In this document: piece after piece, positions 16,681 through 25,458 of the stretch
Layout: each line of letters begins with the position of its first letter
Position numbering within the stretch: position 1 is the stretch's first letter
Virus record (IMG/VR): IMGVR_UViG_3300017771_000005
Location: 1-63,394 of that record
From: a virus
Direction: 5' to 3' (one strand)
Length of the DNA stretch: 63,394 nt
Translations under genes and position numbers: made by a program
The notes under the pieces: model-generated
The model's database searches: none
Told to the model about the DNA's origin: nothing
What the model saw: the letters and a program-made list of their open reading frames with translations, nothing else

Positions 16681-17298
16681 TCAAGCATTAGTTCCGGGCT
16701 TTTCAGGATAGTAGTACTGAATCTGGAACTCGACCGGGAAGTCTTCAATGATATCGGTTGTTTCATAAGAAAGATCAATCTGACCAACACTAGTTGGGAA
16801 GATATCTACGAATCTATACTGTGCAATGATATTTGCAGTTCCACCAGAACCTTGAGAAGCAGTTTGCTGTTGGGATGCACTTCTACCCAACTGATACACG
16901 GTTGCTTGTCCCATGTAATCATTAGGATCATTCATACCAGCATGGTTCTCATACTGTGCAATATTTTGCATCCATGCTTCGAATGCTCTTCTGTGATTGA
17001 AACTTTCATCGTTGATGATAGTAACAGTCCAAGATTCGAAACTTCTATCTCCAGCAACCTTTAGAGTTCTACCTCTGAAAGGAATGTCGATAGGTGAAAC
17101 GTTTGAGGGGGGTAGTGCTGCTGCCTTGCAGAGGAATCTGAAGTTATCAGAATCAAACTCCCCAGTTCCGTCTCCCTGAATACCGATGTCTACAGCGGCA
17201 GGGAAAGTTACAGAGACCTCGAACAGGTTGGGGCGTGATCCGCCACCAACCAGTTTAGATTTAAAAGCAGAAATGCCTCTAGTTGGAATTGTTGCCAT
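16681..17298 (-). CDS. 19: gp19 tail tube protein
   Basis: This 205-aa protein (T4 163 aa) has the tube motifs RPNLFEVSVTFP, FLCKAAALPPSNVSPIDIPF, GRTLKVAGDRSFESWTVTI and HRRAFEAWMQNI. It polymerises into the inner tail tube. Order sheath-tube-portal is as in T4. A ribosome-binding site (GGAGGATT on the minus strand) precedes ATG 17298. Confidence 0.95.
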   Translation of the reverse strand: MATIPTRGISAFKSKLVGGGSRPNLFEVSVTFPAAVDIGIQGDGTGEFDSDNFRFLCKAAALPPSNVSPIDIPFRGRTLKVAGDRSFESWTVTIINDESFNHRRAFEAWMQNIAQYENHAGMNDPNDYMGQATVYQLGRSASQQQTASQGSGGTANIIAQYRFVDIFPTSVGQIDLSYETTDIIEDFPVEFQIQYYYPEKPGTNA

Positions 17299-17333
17299 TG
17301 TTGGAATCCTCCGTTTATGTTAATTTATTATGA

Positions 17334-19820
17334 TCAAACTCTGCCGACTACTTCCTGGAAATCAACTCCAGTTCTAGTAGCAACAAATGTTAGGGTTACA
17401 TAGTTAATAGACCTCGCTGGCTTCAAGAAGATGTCCGCACGGAATTCGTTATTATCAATTACACTTGGAGTGTTATTAGTTTCATCACAGATTACTCTGA
17501 AGTCAAATAGACCACGCTTCGCTTGAACGTCACGTAGGTAAGGTTCAACTACATTGACGAAGTTTGCTCTGGTTACTGCATCGTTGAACTCAAATAGAGT
17601 TGAATTTGCAGTTCCACGGAGTGATGCCTCAACAACTAGGAAGAGGCGACGGACGTTGATTCTATCAAATGCAGATGCATAAGATAGTGCAGTCTTATCT
17701 CCGAAGAGCATAACACCTACGCCACTTTGATTTACAATTGAATTAATTCTTGCCTCATAGAGAGTGTCTCTTTGATCCTTAGTAGGACTTAGTGCAAGTT
17801 TGACAGCATTGTTCAAAATGCCTCTCTGCTCACCTGCTGGAGAGAACCATGGGAAAGCAGTTACTTCAGTTCTTGCCATTAGACCGGCAACGTCTGCGTT
17901 ACAGGGAACGTATACAAACTTGTTATTAAATCTATCAAATGTATACTTATAACCACTATCAAATACAGCGTAAGATGATGAAGATAGTGGAGCAAAGAAC
18001 TTAGTAATGTTTGAAACTTGTGTGTCAGAGTTGGTTACGTCAACAACATTTCCTCTATGTGGAGAAATAACTGCAACACAATCCTTTCTTGCATTAGCAA
18101 TAGAGATTAGTTTGTTTGCCTTTGCTTGAGACTCAAGTTGAGTTGCAAGTCCAGGACCCATGATTAAGAAGTCAATCTTATGCTCTTCAGTGTTATTGAA
18201 GAGATCATATCCAGTATTAAGATCACCTAAACTTGCGGTCATTCCACCACTTGCCTCATAATCTTGACCACCAACTAAGGTATAAGTTACTTTACCAATG
18301 GAACTATAGATGGAAGATTGTGCATTTGTATCCCAAATTCCTTGTGCAATTGATCTTGGGACAAATCCATTCGCCTGAGTAGTATCAAAGCGAATTGCAA
18401 GAGGTTCAGTTCCATTGATTCCATCTACACCAGTAGATAGATTAGCACCACTGAAAATGTATGCAGAATTATCTGCAATATAGTCTTTCCAGTAGATTGA
18501 AGTGGGTGCGTTAATTGCAGAAACAGCATCAGTTGCCTTGGAAAGTCCAATATGGGTTTCTAGAATTTCATTCTGAATTCCAGTGACATCACCTTTAGCA
18601 TCAACAACTACAACATGAATCTCATCGTTAACACCACTTCTATCATTTGCGAAAGTAGTAGTTCTTGGTTTTGATGCAAGTGACTTCCAAAAAACAGTAC
18701 TTCCACTCAGACCCAGAGTCTGCTCATTGTACCAATCAGCGGTAGTATTTGTCGTGATAGTTTCTTCTACTGAAGAAGCAGTTAGAGTTAGGTTGTCACT
18801 TACTGCAGTACCACCAATAGAAACGTTAGAAATTGTGATAGTTTCACCAGAAGTGTAGTAGCGACCACCACCTGCAACAGTGACAGTTGAAATTCCACCA
18901 ACAGCATTTCTAAAGACGTTGAATGTTGCTCCAGTTCCGTCAGTTGCAGTTCCAGTTACACCAGAGTAAGTTTGGTTTGCTTCGGAAAGAATAGTCGAGA
19001 ATCCAACAGTACTAATACCAGTTAGAGCATTCTCGGGAGAGATTAGACTTCCGTTATCATCATAAAGATAAATTTTATCTGCTGAATCAATAGATGCTGC
19101 TGAATCACCTTCTGCATAATCGACAAATGTTTCAGTTCCGGCGGTATCTACTCTAGATACAATTTTAACTTCTAATTCAGATCTACTGTCTGCGTTTGAA
19201 GTAGTAACAATTCCGGTAACAATACCTTTCAGATATCCATTAAAGTTACTAGTAGTTCCGTTACCAACAATAGGTACATTGGTTAGGGTTGCAGTGATTC
19301 CATATCCAACTAATGAAGTAGTTGCAACAGAAACGTTTGAAAATTTAGTTTCATCAATTCTTAGGATCTGGTCTCCACCATCATCGATTACACAAACTTG
19401 TAGTGAATTTCCGTGCTCTCCGGGATTCTTTGCAGCAAATGCCCAGTTGACGCTATCAGCGTCATAATTAGACAGATAATCGTCGTAATTCTTGATTTTG
19501 ACGCTTTGAGTAGTTACTGCGAATCCTACCGCAGCATTCTTTAGATTAGTTCCATCTACACGAACTACCTTTGCAGAACCACCATAAGATAGGTAACCTG
19601 AAGCACTTGTCCAGTACTCATAATGTAGATTCTCCGCTTTAGGTCGTCCAAAGGTGTTAAGAAGTTCTTGTTCGTTGGAAATGTCAACAACCTCTTCTAC
19701 AGGTCCTCTAGAAAAGGGTGCAGCAATTGCGCCGACATTTAGTAGAACGTTGTCTGCTCTACCTAACGTTAAGTCAACTTCTCTGACGAGGACGCCTGGA
19801 GATAATTGAGGAGTAGCCAT
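17334..19820 (-). CDS. 18: gp18 contractile tail sheath protein
   Basis: This 828-aa sheath subunit is longer than T4 gp18 (659 aa). The start MATPQLSPGVLVREVDLTLG and the C-terminal core (RGLFDFRVICDETNNTPSVIDNNEFRADI..., then PARSINYVTLTFVATRTGV) are diagnostic. The extra length lies in the middle, with a segment GISTVTVAGGGRYYTSGETI that resembles the GxGY module found in several other structural proteins here. An exact late promoter lies 40 nt upstream. Confidence 0.96.
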   Translation of the reverse strand: MATPQLSPGVLVREVDLTLGRADNVLLNVGAIAAPFSRGPVEEVVDISNEQELLNTFGRPKAENLHYEYWTSASGYLSYGGSAKVVRVDGTNLKNAAVGFAVTTQSVKIKNYDDYLSNYDADSVNWAFAAKNPGEHGNSLQVCVIDDGGDQILRIDETKFSNVSVATTSLVGYGITATLTNVPIVGNGTTSNFNGYLKGIVTGIVTTSNADSRSELEVKIVSRVDTAGTETFVDYAEGDSAASIDSADKIYLYDDNGSLISPENALTGISTVGFSTILSEANQTYSGVTGTATDGTGATFNVFRNAVGGISTVTVAGGGRYYTSGETITISNVSIGGTAVSDNLTLTASSVEETITTNTTADWYNEQTLGLSGSTVFWKSLASKPRTTTFANDRSGVNDEIHVVVVDAKGDVTGIQNEILETHIGLSKATDAVSAINAPTSIYWKDYIADNSAYIFSGANLSTGVDGINGTEPLAIRFDTTQANGFVPRSIAQGIWDTNAQSSIYSSIGKVTYTLVGGQDYEASGGMTASLGDLNTGYDLFNNTEEHKIDFLIMGPGLATQLESQAKANKLISIANARKDCVAVISPHRGNVVDVTNSDTQVSNITKFFAPLSSSSYAVFDSGYKYTFDRFNNKFVYVPCNADVAGLMARTEVTAFPWFSPAGEQRGILNNAVKLALSPTKDQRDTLYEARINSIVNQSGVGVMLFGDKTALSYASAFDRINVRRLFLVVEASLRGTANSTLFEFNDAVTRANFVNVVEPYLRDVQAKRGLFDFRVICDETNNTPSVIDNNEFRADIFLKPARSINYVTLTFVATRTGVDFQEVVGRV

Positions 19821-19859
19821 TCGTTTTTCTCCTGGTCTCGATATTATTTCTCTAAAAAA

Positions 19860-19867
19860 TATTTATA
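19860..19867 (-). promoter_or_regulatory. Late promoter TATAAATA for gp18
   Basis: An exact late box on the minus strand lies 40 nt before the sheath ATG, in an 88-bp spacer with no other feature. Confidence 0.75.
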
Positions 19868-19908
19868 AAAAGTACCCCTTTCAAGTGATGAAACCATGCA
19901 TGAACAGT

Positions 19909-20136
19909 CTACCAATCTGGATATTCCCAATTTAAAACCTTTTTTGGTTTTTTTCTAGTTTTCTTTACCCTATCAATAGTGCACTCTTTACACTCATATG
20001 AATATGCTGATGGTTGATATTTGTTCTTTCTTATTCGATAGAATCCATCGATTAGATTTTTAGTCTTACCACAAGATCTACACTTTCTTTCTGAAAGATA
20101 TAAATGTTCTACCTGGAAACTATCTTCTAAATCCAT
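19909..20136 (-). CDS. Small zinc-binding protein
   Basis: This 75-aa protein has two CxxC pairs (CRSCG and CKEC) 32 residues apart and a basic KKTRKKPKK tail. The pattern CxxC-x(n)-F-Y-x(n)-CxxC resembles the zinc part of endonuclease VII-like and related phage proteins. I see no nuclease active site, so a DNA-binding or assembly role is equally possible. Its ATG overlaps the terminase stop as TAATG. Confidence 0.75.
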   Translation of the reverse strand: MDLEDSFQVEHLYLSERKCRSCGKTKNLIDGFYRIRKNKYQPSAYSYECKECTIDRVKKTRKKPKKVLNWEYPDW

Positions 20137-21788
20137 TACAAGTTATAATCCCACATGTACGACATATCACCATACTCATCAGTGTGCCAACGATCACCTT
20201 GATTATCGACAAATGAACCTTGATCACTTACACCATCAACAATGAATCCAAATGGTGCCATATCCTGTTCCACTTGATTTTTTTGTTCGTCGTAAAATCT
20301 CTTTCTAATATCTTGATCTGTAATTTCTTTAAAGTACTCTTGCAAAATCAACCAAGCATACATTACAAGACACATTACCAAATCATCATTACAACCTTCT
20401 TCTGCCTCAAATGATGCACCTTTTTGAATGAACGTTGTTAACTCTCTGATGATTTCATAATCAACAAATGATATCTTCTGGTCTTCAATTAATGTTTTTA
20501 AGTTGAGGCATCCAGTCTTTTTAGTTGCTTTTGACATCTTGACACCAAGTTGCACTTTACTTCCAGAGAATCCTTGCCCAAGAACTTGCCCTGCACGTCC
20601 TCTCATAGAAGTCATTAGAACATTGGGGTACTCAAGGTCATAATGTAAACCGGATGCAACCTGATCCCCAATATCATTCACTTCACATAAAACAAATGCA
20701 TTATTATATAAGTTTGCAACTTCTCTTATTCTTTGTGGGAATAATATTGGTTTAATTTGATTATCTCTATATTTTGCAATTAACTTATGTGGAAACTGTG
20801 TTACATCGAAAACTAAAAATGCAGAATAATCTTTTTCTACACCTCTGGCAACGTCCACAGTCATTACATAGTTGTGATCTTTTTGTGGATATTCATATAC
20901 ATCCAAACCAGCATTACTGTTTAGTGGATTTTCATATGCAAGATTTCTTAGAACAGATGGTCTGATTAGGGTATCAACAGATCCAAGGAATTCACATTCA
21001 AACTCCACTCGAAACTGTTGTTCTGAGGTGTTCTTAATAGTTTGTTCTTTCCACTCTTCATCTCTACCAGGAACTTCTGACCAATGAACCTCTGTAGGAA
21101 TATATTCATTGGCATTCTTTTCGGAATCATGCCAAATCTTATAAAAGTGGTTCATACCGTGAGGTGTACTCACGATGATAACCTTGGTATTTTTACCAGA
21201 AGAAATGGTAGGATAAACAGAAGAAAAGAACTGCTCTGCAATATGGTTTGGAATGAACGCAAACTCATCGAGGAAGATGATGTTATACGATCCACCACGA
21301 ACAGCAGATGCTGACGTTGATGCAGCAATAATCTTAGAACCATTCTCAAGTTCTAGTGATGCCTTGTTCCATGTCAAGACACCCTGTTGCAACCACTTGG
21401 GTAGATTTTCATATGCGGTCTGTAAACGATCGAGTAGATCTCTAGCAGTTGATGCTTTGTTAGCAAGAATCGCTACGTTTACATTATCATTAAAAATTAG
21501 ATAATATAAAAGATAAGATACAACAATCGTGGACTTACCAGACTGTCGAGGTAATTTACATACATTAAATCGATGATCATGAAACCTTTTGATCATCTTC
21601 TCCTGGAAATTATATGGTTTGAACTTCTGCAAACCATAATCCAGGGTAACAATATTGATATAATTTTTAGCGAAGTATAGTGGATCTTCACTACACTTCA
21701 TTATTTCCGTTACTTGTTCTTCTGTAAATTCAATGGCAGTATTCGCTTTTTTAAGAAGCGGATTGCCAAGATAATGATCACTACTCAT
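20136..21788 (-). CDS. 17: gp17 terminase large subunit
   Basis: This 550-aa packaging motor has Walker A RQSGKS at 81-86 and Walker B IIFLDEFAF at 169-177 in the ATPase domain. A RNase-H-like nuclease domain follows, with acidic motifs MTVDVARG near 311, LCEVND near 372 and NDDLVMCL near 470. It cuts concatemeric DNA and pumps it through gp20. The neighbouring order gp16...gp17-gp18 matches T4. Confidence 0.96.
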   Translation of the reverse strand: MSSDHYLGNPLLKKANTAIEFTEEQVTEIMKCSEDPLYFAKNYINIVTLDYGLQKFKPYNFQEKMIKRFHDHRFNVCKLPRQSGKSTIVVSYLLYYLIFNDNVNVAILANKASTARDLLDRLQTAYENLPKWLQQGVLTWNKASLELENGSKIIAASTSASAVRGGSYNIIFLDEFAFIPNHIAEQFFSSVYPTISSGKNTKVIIVSTPHGMNHFYKIWHDSEKNANEYIPTEVHWSEVPGRDEEWKEQTIKNTSEQQFRVEFECEFLGSVDTLIRPSVLRNLAYENPLNSNAGLDVYEYPQKDHNYVMTVDVARGVEKDYSAFLVFDVTQFPHKLIAKYRDNQIKPILFPQRIREVANLYNNAFVLCEVNDIGDQVASGLHYDLEYPNVLMTSMRGRAGQVLGQGFSGSKVQLGVKMSKATKKTGCLNLKTLIEDQKISFVDYEIIRELTTFIQKGASFEAEEGCNDDLVMCLVMYAWLILQEYFKEITDQDIRKRFYDEQKNQVEQDMAPFGFIVDGVSDQGSFVDNQGDRWHTDEYGDMSYMWDYNL

Positions 21789-21796
21789 AAAAAATA

Positions 21797-22081
21797 TTAA
21801 CCTTGATATACTACCGATGTTGCATATACATCCGATGCAGAAGAATAAATCAAATCCGTTCTTTCTTTATGAACTATGATTGGATCTTTCCCTGCCATAT
21901 GTATGCTTCCATAGGTAACTCCAGCGCCAGTTCTAACTTCAACTAGGCGATCTGAAGAGTGACTATGTTGGAGCATGACATATTCAGCACCAATACTCCC
22001 ATTAGTTGCTGATGCTGGAATTGAAGATCCAGAACCAGCATTAACAGTGGTGGATTCTCCTAAAATTTTTATTACATACAT
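21797..22081 (-). CDS. Small beta-rich virion-associated protein
   Basis: This 94-aa Ser/Val/Thr-rich protein (MYVIKILGESTTVNAGSGSS...) lies 8 nt from gp17 and 3 nt from the upstream gene. Length, strand pattern and the VEVRTGAGVTYGSIHMAG segment parallel VVVETQGGTIIGSMTMPA in the 89-aa product of 14461-14730. I infer diverged paralogs. Function is unknown; a small capsid decoration or neck component would fit. Confidence 0.7.
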   Translation of the reverse strand: MYVIKILGESTTVNAGSGSSIPASATNGSIGAEYVMLQHSHSSDRLVEVRTGAGVTYGSIHMAGKDPIIVHKERTDLIYSSASDVYATSVVYQG

Positions 22082-22084
22082 GGA

Positions 22085-23272
22085 TTAGCACTTCCAACGA
22101 CGACGGGCTTTACATACGGGTTTATCTGGAGTCTTAGAGCAATCAATGTTGTGCATATCTTGCTGACCCTTAGAGCGAGCGCAGAATGACTTACGGCGCT
22201 TTGCATCCTTGCTTCCTTTCTTGACTTTTCCAGTTACGGCAGTCTTTAGTTTGGAACCAGGATTTTCACGACGGTATGCAGCAACTGCTTTTTTGCTCAT
22301 GCCGTCAGTCTTATCACCTTTATTTACCTTTTGCCAATCTTCATTTTGCTTTTCTTCTCCAATATTTCCATTGTTCAGAAGATAATTCTTGGAATGTGAA
22401 TTTACAACCTGCATGATTGGTTGTCCTACACCACTTTTGGTAATTCTGTAAGACATAAGTCTTGAACCAGGATACACCTTCTGAATTTCAGATTCAACCT
22501 CTTCTCTAGTTGGCATAGAAGGTTGTGGGAAGAACATAGTCATTTGATATGACCTACCTTTCCAAGCAGCAACAACCATCAACAGATTACCATTGTCTGC
22601 TTCTAATCTTACTCTTTCGTCGATAGTGACTTCTTCTTTCGCTAAGTCACCAAATCTTTCGCGATGCTTTCTCAATGGCATTGATTTATCACGAAATTCT
22701 TTAGGAGATTCATAACCAGTTGGTTTAGAACCATCTTTAGTTGAAGATCTTCTACCTAATGTCTTTCTCTCGGAAGATTGTCCTAGTTTGGTTTTGTCTT
22801 TATATTGAGTGCCGAGTTTTTCATCAATCTCAATAGATTCATTGCTTTTTTCTTTTTTATCAAATAGAGGTTTGCCATCTTTACCCTTTAAAGTATAGAC
22901 ACCTTTCTTATTTCCCCCATTGAATGGTTTGGCATAAGCATATCCAGCATCAGTTTCTTTGCCACCATGAGATGCAAAACGATTCTCATCTAGTTCACTG
23001 AGGATCTTATCTACTAGTCTTTCTTCTTGTCTGATATTGGGTAATTGTACTTTTGCCTTTGTAGACATTTTTCTCTTTGCAACTTCAGCAGTTGCTTCAT
23101 CACCAGTATCTTGCGCTCTCTGAGTAATCTTCTCAGAACGCTGTACAGATCTAAACTTATCCTTATCTACATCCATAGATGGGGATGATTCAGATACGAG
23201 TGGGTCCGCCTTAATTAAGTCAATAAACTCGTAGGCAGCATTGCCAAACATGTCTTCAATCTTAACAGTCAT
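22085..23272 (-). CDS. Basic protein with DUF6321-like C-terminus
   Basis: This 395-aa, highly charged protein lies between gp16 and gp17. The middle part (residues about 100-215) is Lys/Gly/Ser-rich and low in complexity. A more ordered segment follows near 225-300 (LLMVVAAWKGRSYQMTMFFP). The C-terminal about 75 residues (AAYRRENPGSKLKTAVTGK, KRRKSFCARSKGQ, KPVCKARRRWKC) match a family found in marine phages that I know as DUF6321. Conserved Cys residues and a strong positive charge suggest DNA or RNA binding. An AATAAATA box (23299-23306) lies 27 nt upstream. Confidence 0.75.
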   Translation of the reverse strand: MTVKIEDMFGNAAYEFIDLIKADPLVSESSPSMDVDKDKFRSVQRSEKITQRAQDTGDEATAEVAKRKMSTKAKVQLPNIRQEERLVDKILSELDENRFASHGGKETDAGYAYAKPFNGGNKKGVYTLKGKDGKPLFDKKEKSNESIEIDEKLGTQYKDKTKLGQSSERKTLGRRSSTKDGSKPTGYESPKEFRDKSMPLRKHRERFGDLAKEEVTIDERVRLEADNGNLLMVVAAWKGRSYQMTMFFPQPSMPTREEVESEIQKVYPGSRLMSYRITKSGVGQPIMQVVNSHSKNYLLNNGNIGEEKQNEDWQKVNKGDKTDGMSKKAVAAYRRENPGSKLKTAVTGKVKKGSKDAKRRKSFCARSKGQQDMHNIDCSKTPDKPVCKARRRWKC

Positions 23273-23301
23273 CTATTTAGATACTATACCCTATTCTTTA
23301 T

Positions 23302-23760
23302 TTATTCGTTGTCTTTTTTCTGTTGTTTTAGTAACTTAGACAACTCTGAAGTTGTTCCTAAGAACACAGCATTATTAGTAACATTAGTCGTGTTGTTAGT
23401 TACACTTTCTGCTTCAATATCTTTCATCTTTTTCTGAAGATCAATTAATTTATCAGCAGCATCTGATACACTTTTAATTAACTGTCCTGCAACTTCATAT
23501 GCTCTTGCAGACTCAGTTTCTTGTGCTAATTCAAGAACACCATTCAATGCTTCTTGACCTTTTTCTACGATAGAGTAAAAGTTACCTCTGGCATATTCGT
23601 AATCTTTAGTTGTATCGTTTTTCTTTGGTTTCTTTTCTAATTCTTTTTTATTTGCAACTAACTTCTCATCAACATATGGTACAGGAGTGATGTCAACTAC
23701 TTCATCATCATCTGGACCAGTGTTGAATGTTTCATTCAACTTATCAAATTTATCACTCAT
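23302..23760 (-). CDS. 16: gp16 terminase small subunit
   Basis: This 152-aa protein has an acidic N-terminus, a central helical segment (GQEALNGVLELAQETESARAYEVAGQLIKSVSDAADKLIDLQ) and an Asn/Thr-rich tail, as in T4-like gp16. It regulates gp17 and recognises packaging substrate. Its ATG overlaps the gp15 stop as TGATG. Confidence 0.88.
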   Translation of the reverse strand: MSDKFDKLNETFNTGPDDDEVVDITPVPYVDEKLVANKKELEKKPKKNDTTKDYEYARGNFYSIVEKGQEALNGVLELAQETESARAYEVAGQLIKSVSDAADKLIDLQKKMKDIEAESVTNNTTNVTNNAVFLGTTSELSKLLKQQKKDNE

Positions 23761-24755
23761 CAGATAAACTCCGAATCGAATCCAAACTCGTCTCCAGGTT
23801 CAATGAGTGCATTATCTGCTTCAACAACTAACTGAACTCCAGTTCCACTTACGTGATTCGTAATAGTTGTATTTGCATAACCTCTTACAACTTTCACTTC
23901 ATTGCCATCAACTGATTCAACTAACATAGACTCATTACTTACAGTAATGATATTCTTTTCTACAATTCCACTTGCACTAGCAAGAGTGATTTCCACTTCA
24001 TCATCAGATACATTTTCTGCCAAAGTAGTTACCTGGTTATCTGTATAACTCTTCGTAGCGGTAGGTAATACTTTGTAAGTAACATCTCTTTCATATCTCT
24101 TTGGAGTTCCCGCAAGATATTCAACAGATGCTTTCTTGATGATGTTCTTGGAAGCGTCGGTAACTGGACCAAACAAATACGTCTTTGCAGTAAAACTAAC
24201 TGTATAGACAAGAGATCTTCTCTTACTGAAATCTCCCTCATAATCATCACTCATTTTGATATCGTTGATGATAATTGGAATATCTCTCTTCTCTCCTAAT
24301 TCTTTTACTAAATCTACAGTTAATGAATACTCTGGTTGGAAATATGGTAAAATCTGCTCAATAATTTGGAGCATATCATCATTAATTTTAGTATAGATGC
24401 TCAGTTCAAAATTCATATTATAAGGAACTGGCATATATGTTTCCTTAATTTTATTATCATCTTTATCCACTGCCTGGAAAGTTTGAGTTGTTGTCAACTT
24501 TCTCTGTGGATCATAGGTGATTCCATTGAATTCAAAAGACATTCTAGGAAGTTGAATTTCAATAGGTCTATTCAGATCTGCCTGTTGATTCAGTCTTGCT
24601 AGAAACTTTTGAGTAGGTCCATATGCGATGGGCACCTTAACAGTTGAAAAGGTGTTATCATTATCATCCTTTTTTTCAATAGTGATATTATTGAATAATG
24701 TACCAAAACTAATGATAGATTTTCTTAATATCTGGTGATAAAAATAAGTAAACAT
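23760..24755 (-). CDS. 15: gp15 tail completion / sheath terminator
   Basis: This 331-aa protein starts MFTYFYHQILRKSIISFGTLFNNI, the conserved gp15 N-terminus, followed by the diagnostic PIAYGPTQKFLARL segment. T4 gp15 (272 aa) caps the tail and joins it to the neck. The extra C-terminal part (residues about 245-320: VEITLASASGI...VVRGYANTTITNHVSG) matches a module recurrent in the giant baseplate proteins of this phage. A CTAAATA box (24777-24783) lies 22 nt upstream. Confidence 0.93.
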   Translation of the reverse strand: MFTYFYHQILRKSIISFGTLFNNITIEKKDDNDNTFSTVKVPIAYGPTQKFLARLNQQADLNRPIEIQLPRMSFEFNGITYDPQRKLTTTQTFQAVDKDDNKIKETYMPVPYNMNFELSIYTKINDDMLQIIEQILPYFQPEYSLTVDLVKELGEKRDIPIIINDIKMSDDYEGDFSKRRSLVYTVSFTAKTYLFGPVTDASKNIIKKASVEYLAGTPKRYERDVTYKVLPTATKSYTDNQVTTLAENVSDDEVEITLASASGIVEKNIITVSNESMLVESVDGNEVKVVRGYANTTITNHVSGTGVQLVVEADNALIEPGDEFGFDSEFI

Positions 24756-24779
24756 TTTCTTTCACTATGATGGTATTAT

Positions 24780-25442
24780 TTAGACTTGTCCAAATGGATT
24801 AGATTCACTAAAGTCTAGAAATGAATCTGCTTCCAATTCAATGTTGGTATTGTCTGCAAATGCATCATCTGGATCATCTGTTCCAACAATTCGGATTTCA
24901 TATTGTGCAGACGATGCAGCACCTACGACAGTTTCACCAACAACGAACGTTCCTGCAATATTTCCAATCTCTAAGTTTGTAGTAGTTGCATTCCAGGACT
25001 TGACTCTCGCTGTTGCACCACTTGTTTGTCCAGTAACTACTTCGTTGTGTGCAAATGTTCCTATGCCAACACTAGATGGATTTGAGATAGTGATAGTTGG
25101 AGAGGTTGTATATCCAACTCCAGCATCCACAATATTTATTCTACTTACCTGCCCCGCCTCATTTAATTCTGCTTCACCAACAGCAGTCACTGGAGTCGGG
25201 AGAGGAAAATATCCAGATCCAGATGCAACAATGCTAATGCTTTGTATTACACTATTAGCAATAACTGGATAAAAAGATCCAGCAATACCTGGAGTTGTTG
25301 TATTTTCTATATTGATTACTGGTGGATCGGTAGATGCATATCCTGTTCCCCCATTGAGGACTTCAATTGAAGTAACACCATACGTAACGGGATCAAAGTA
25401 TGGTCTCAAAGAAGCACCACTACCAGGGACAGTTCTAGTCAT
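24780..25442 (-). CDS. GxGY-repeat virion protein
   Basis: This 220-aa, almost neutral protein contains three GxGY-type repeats: NGGTGYASTDPPVINI, GSGYFPLPTPV and GVGYTTSPTITIS. A small C-terminal beta segment (GTFVVGETVVGAASSAQYEI) follows. It looks like a free-standing version of the module embedded in gp14 and baseplate proteins. I infer a structural accessory protein. An AATAAATA box (25456-25463) lies only 13 nt upstream, and its 3' end abuts gp15. Confidence 0.8.
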   Translation of the reverse strand: MTRTVPGSGASLRPYFDPVTYGVTSIEVLNGGTGYASTDPPVINIENTTTPGIAGSFYPVIANSVIQSISIVASGSGYFPLPTPVTAVGEAELNEAGQVSRINIVDAGVGYTTSPTITISNPSSVGIGTFAHNEVVTGQTSGATARVKSWNATTTNLEIGNIAGTFVVGETVVGAASSAQYEIRIVGTDDPDDAFADNTNIELEADSFLDFSESNPFGQV

Positions 25443-25458
25443 TGGATTTTTTAATTAT

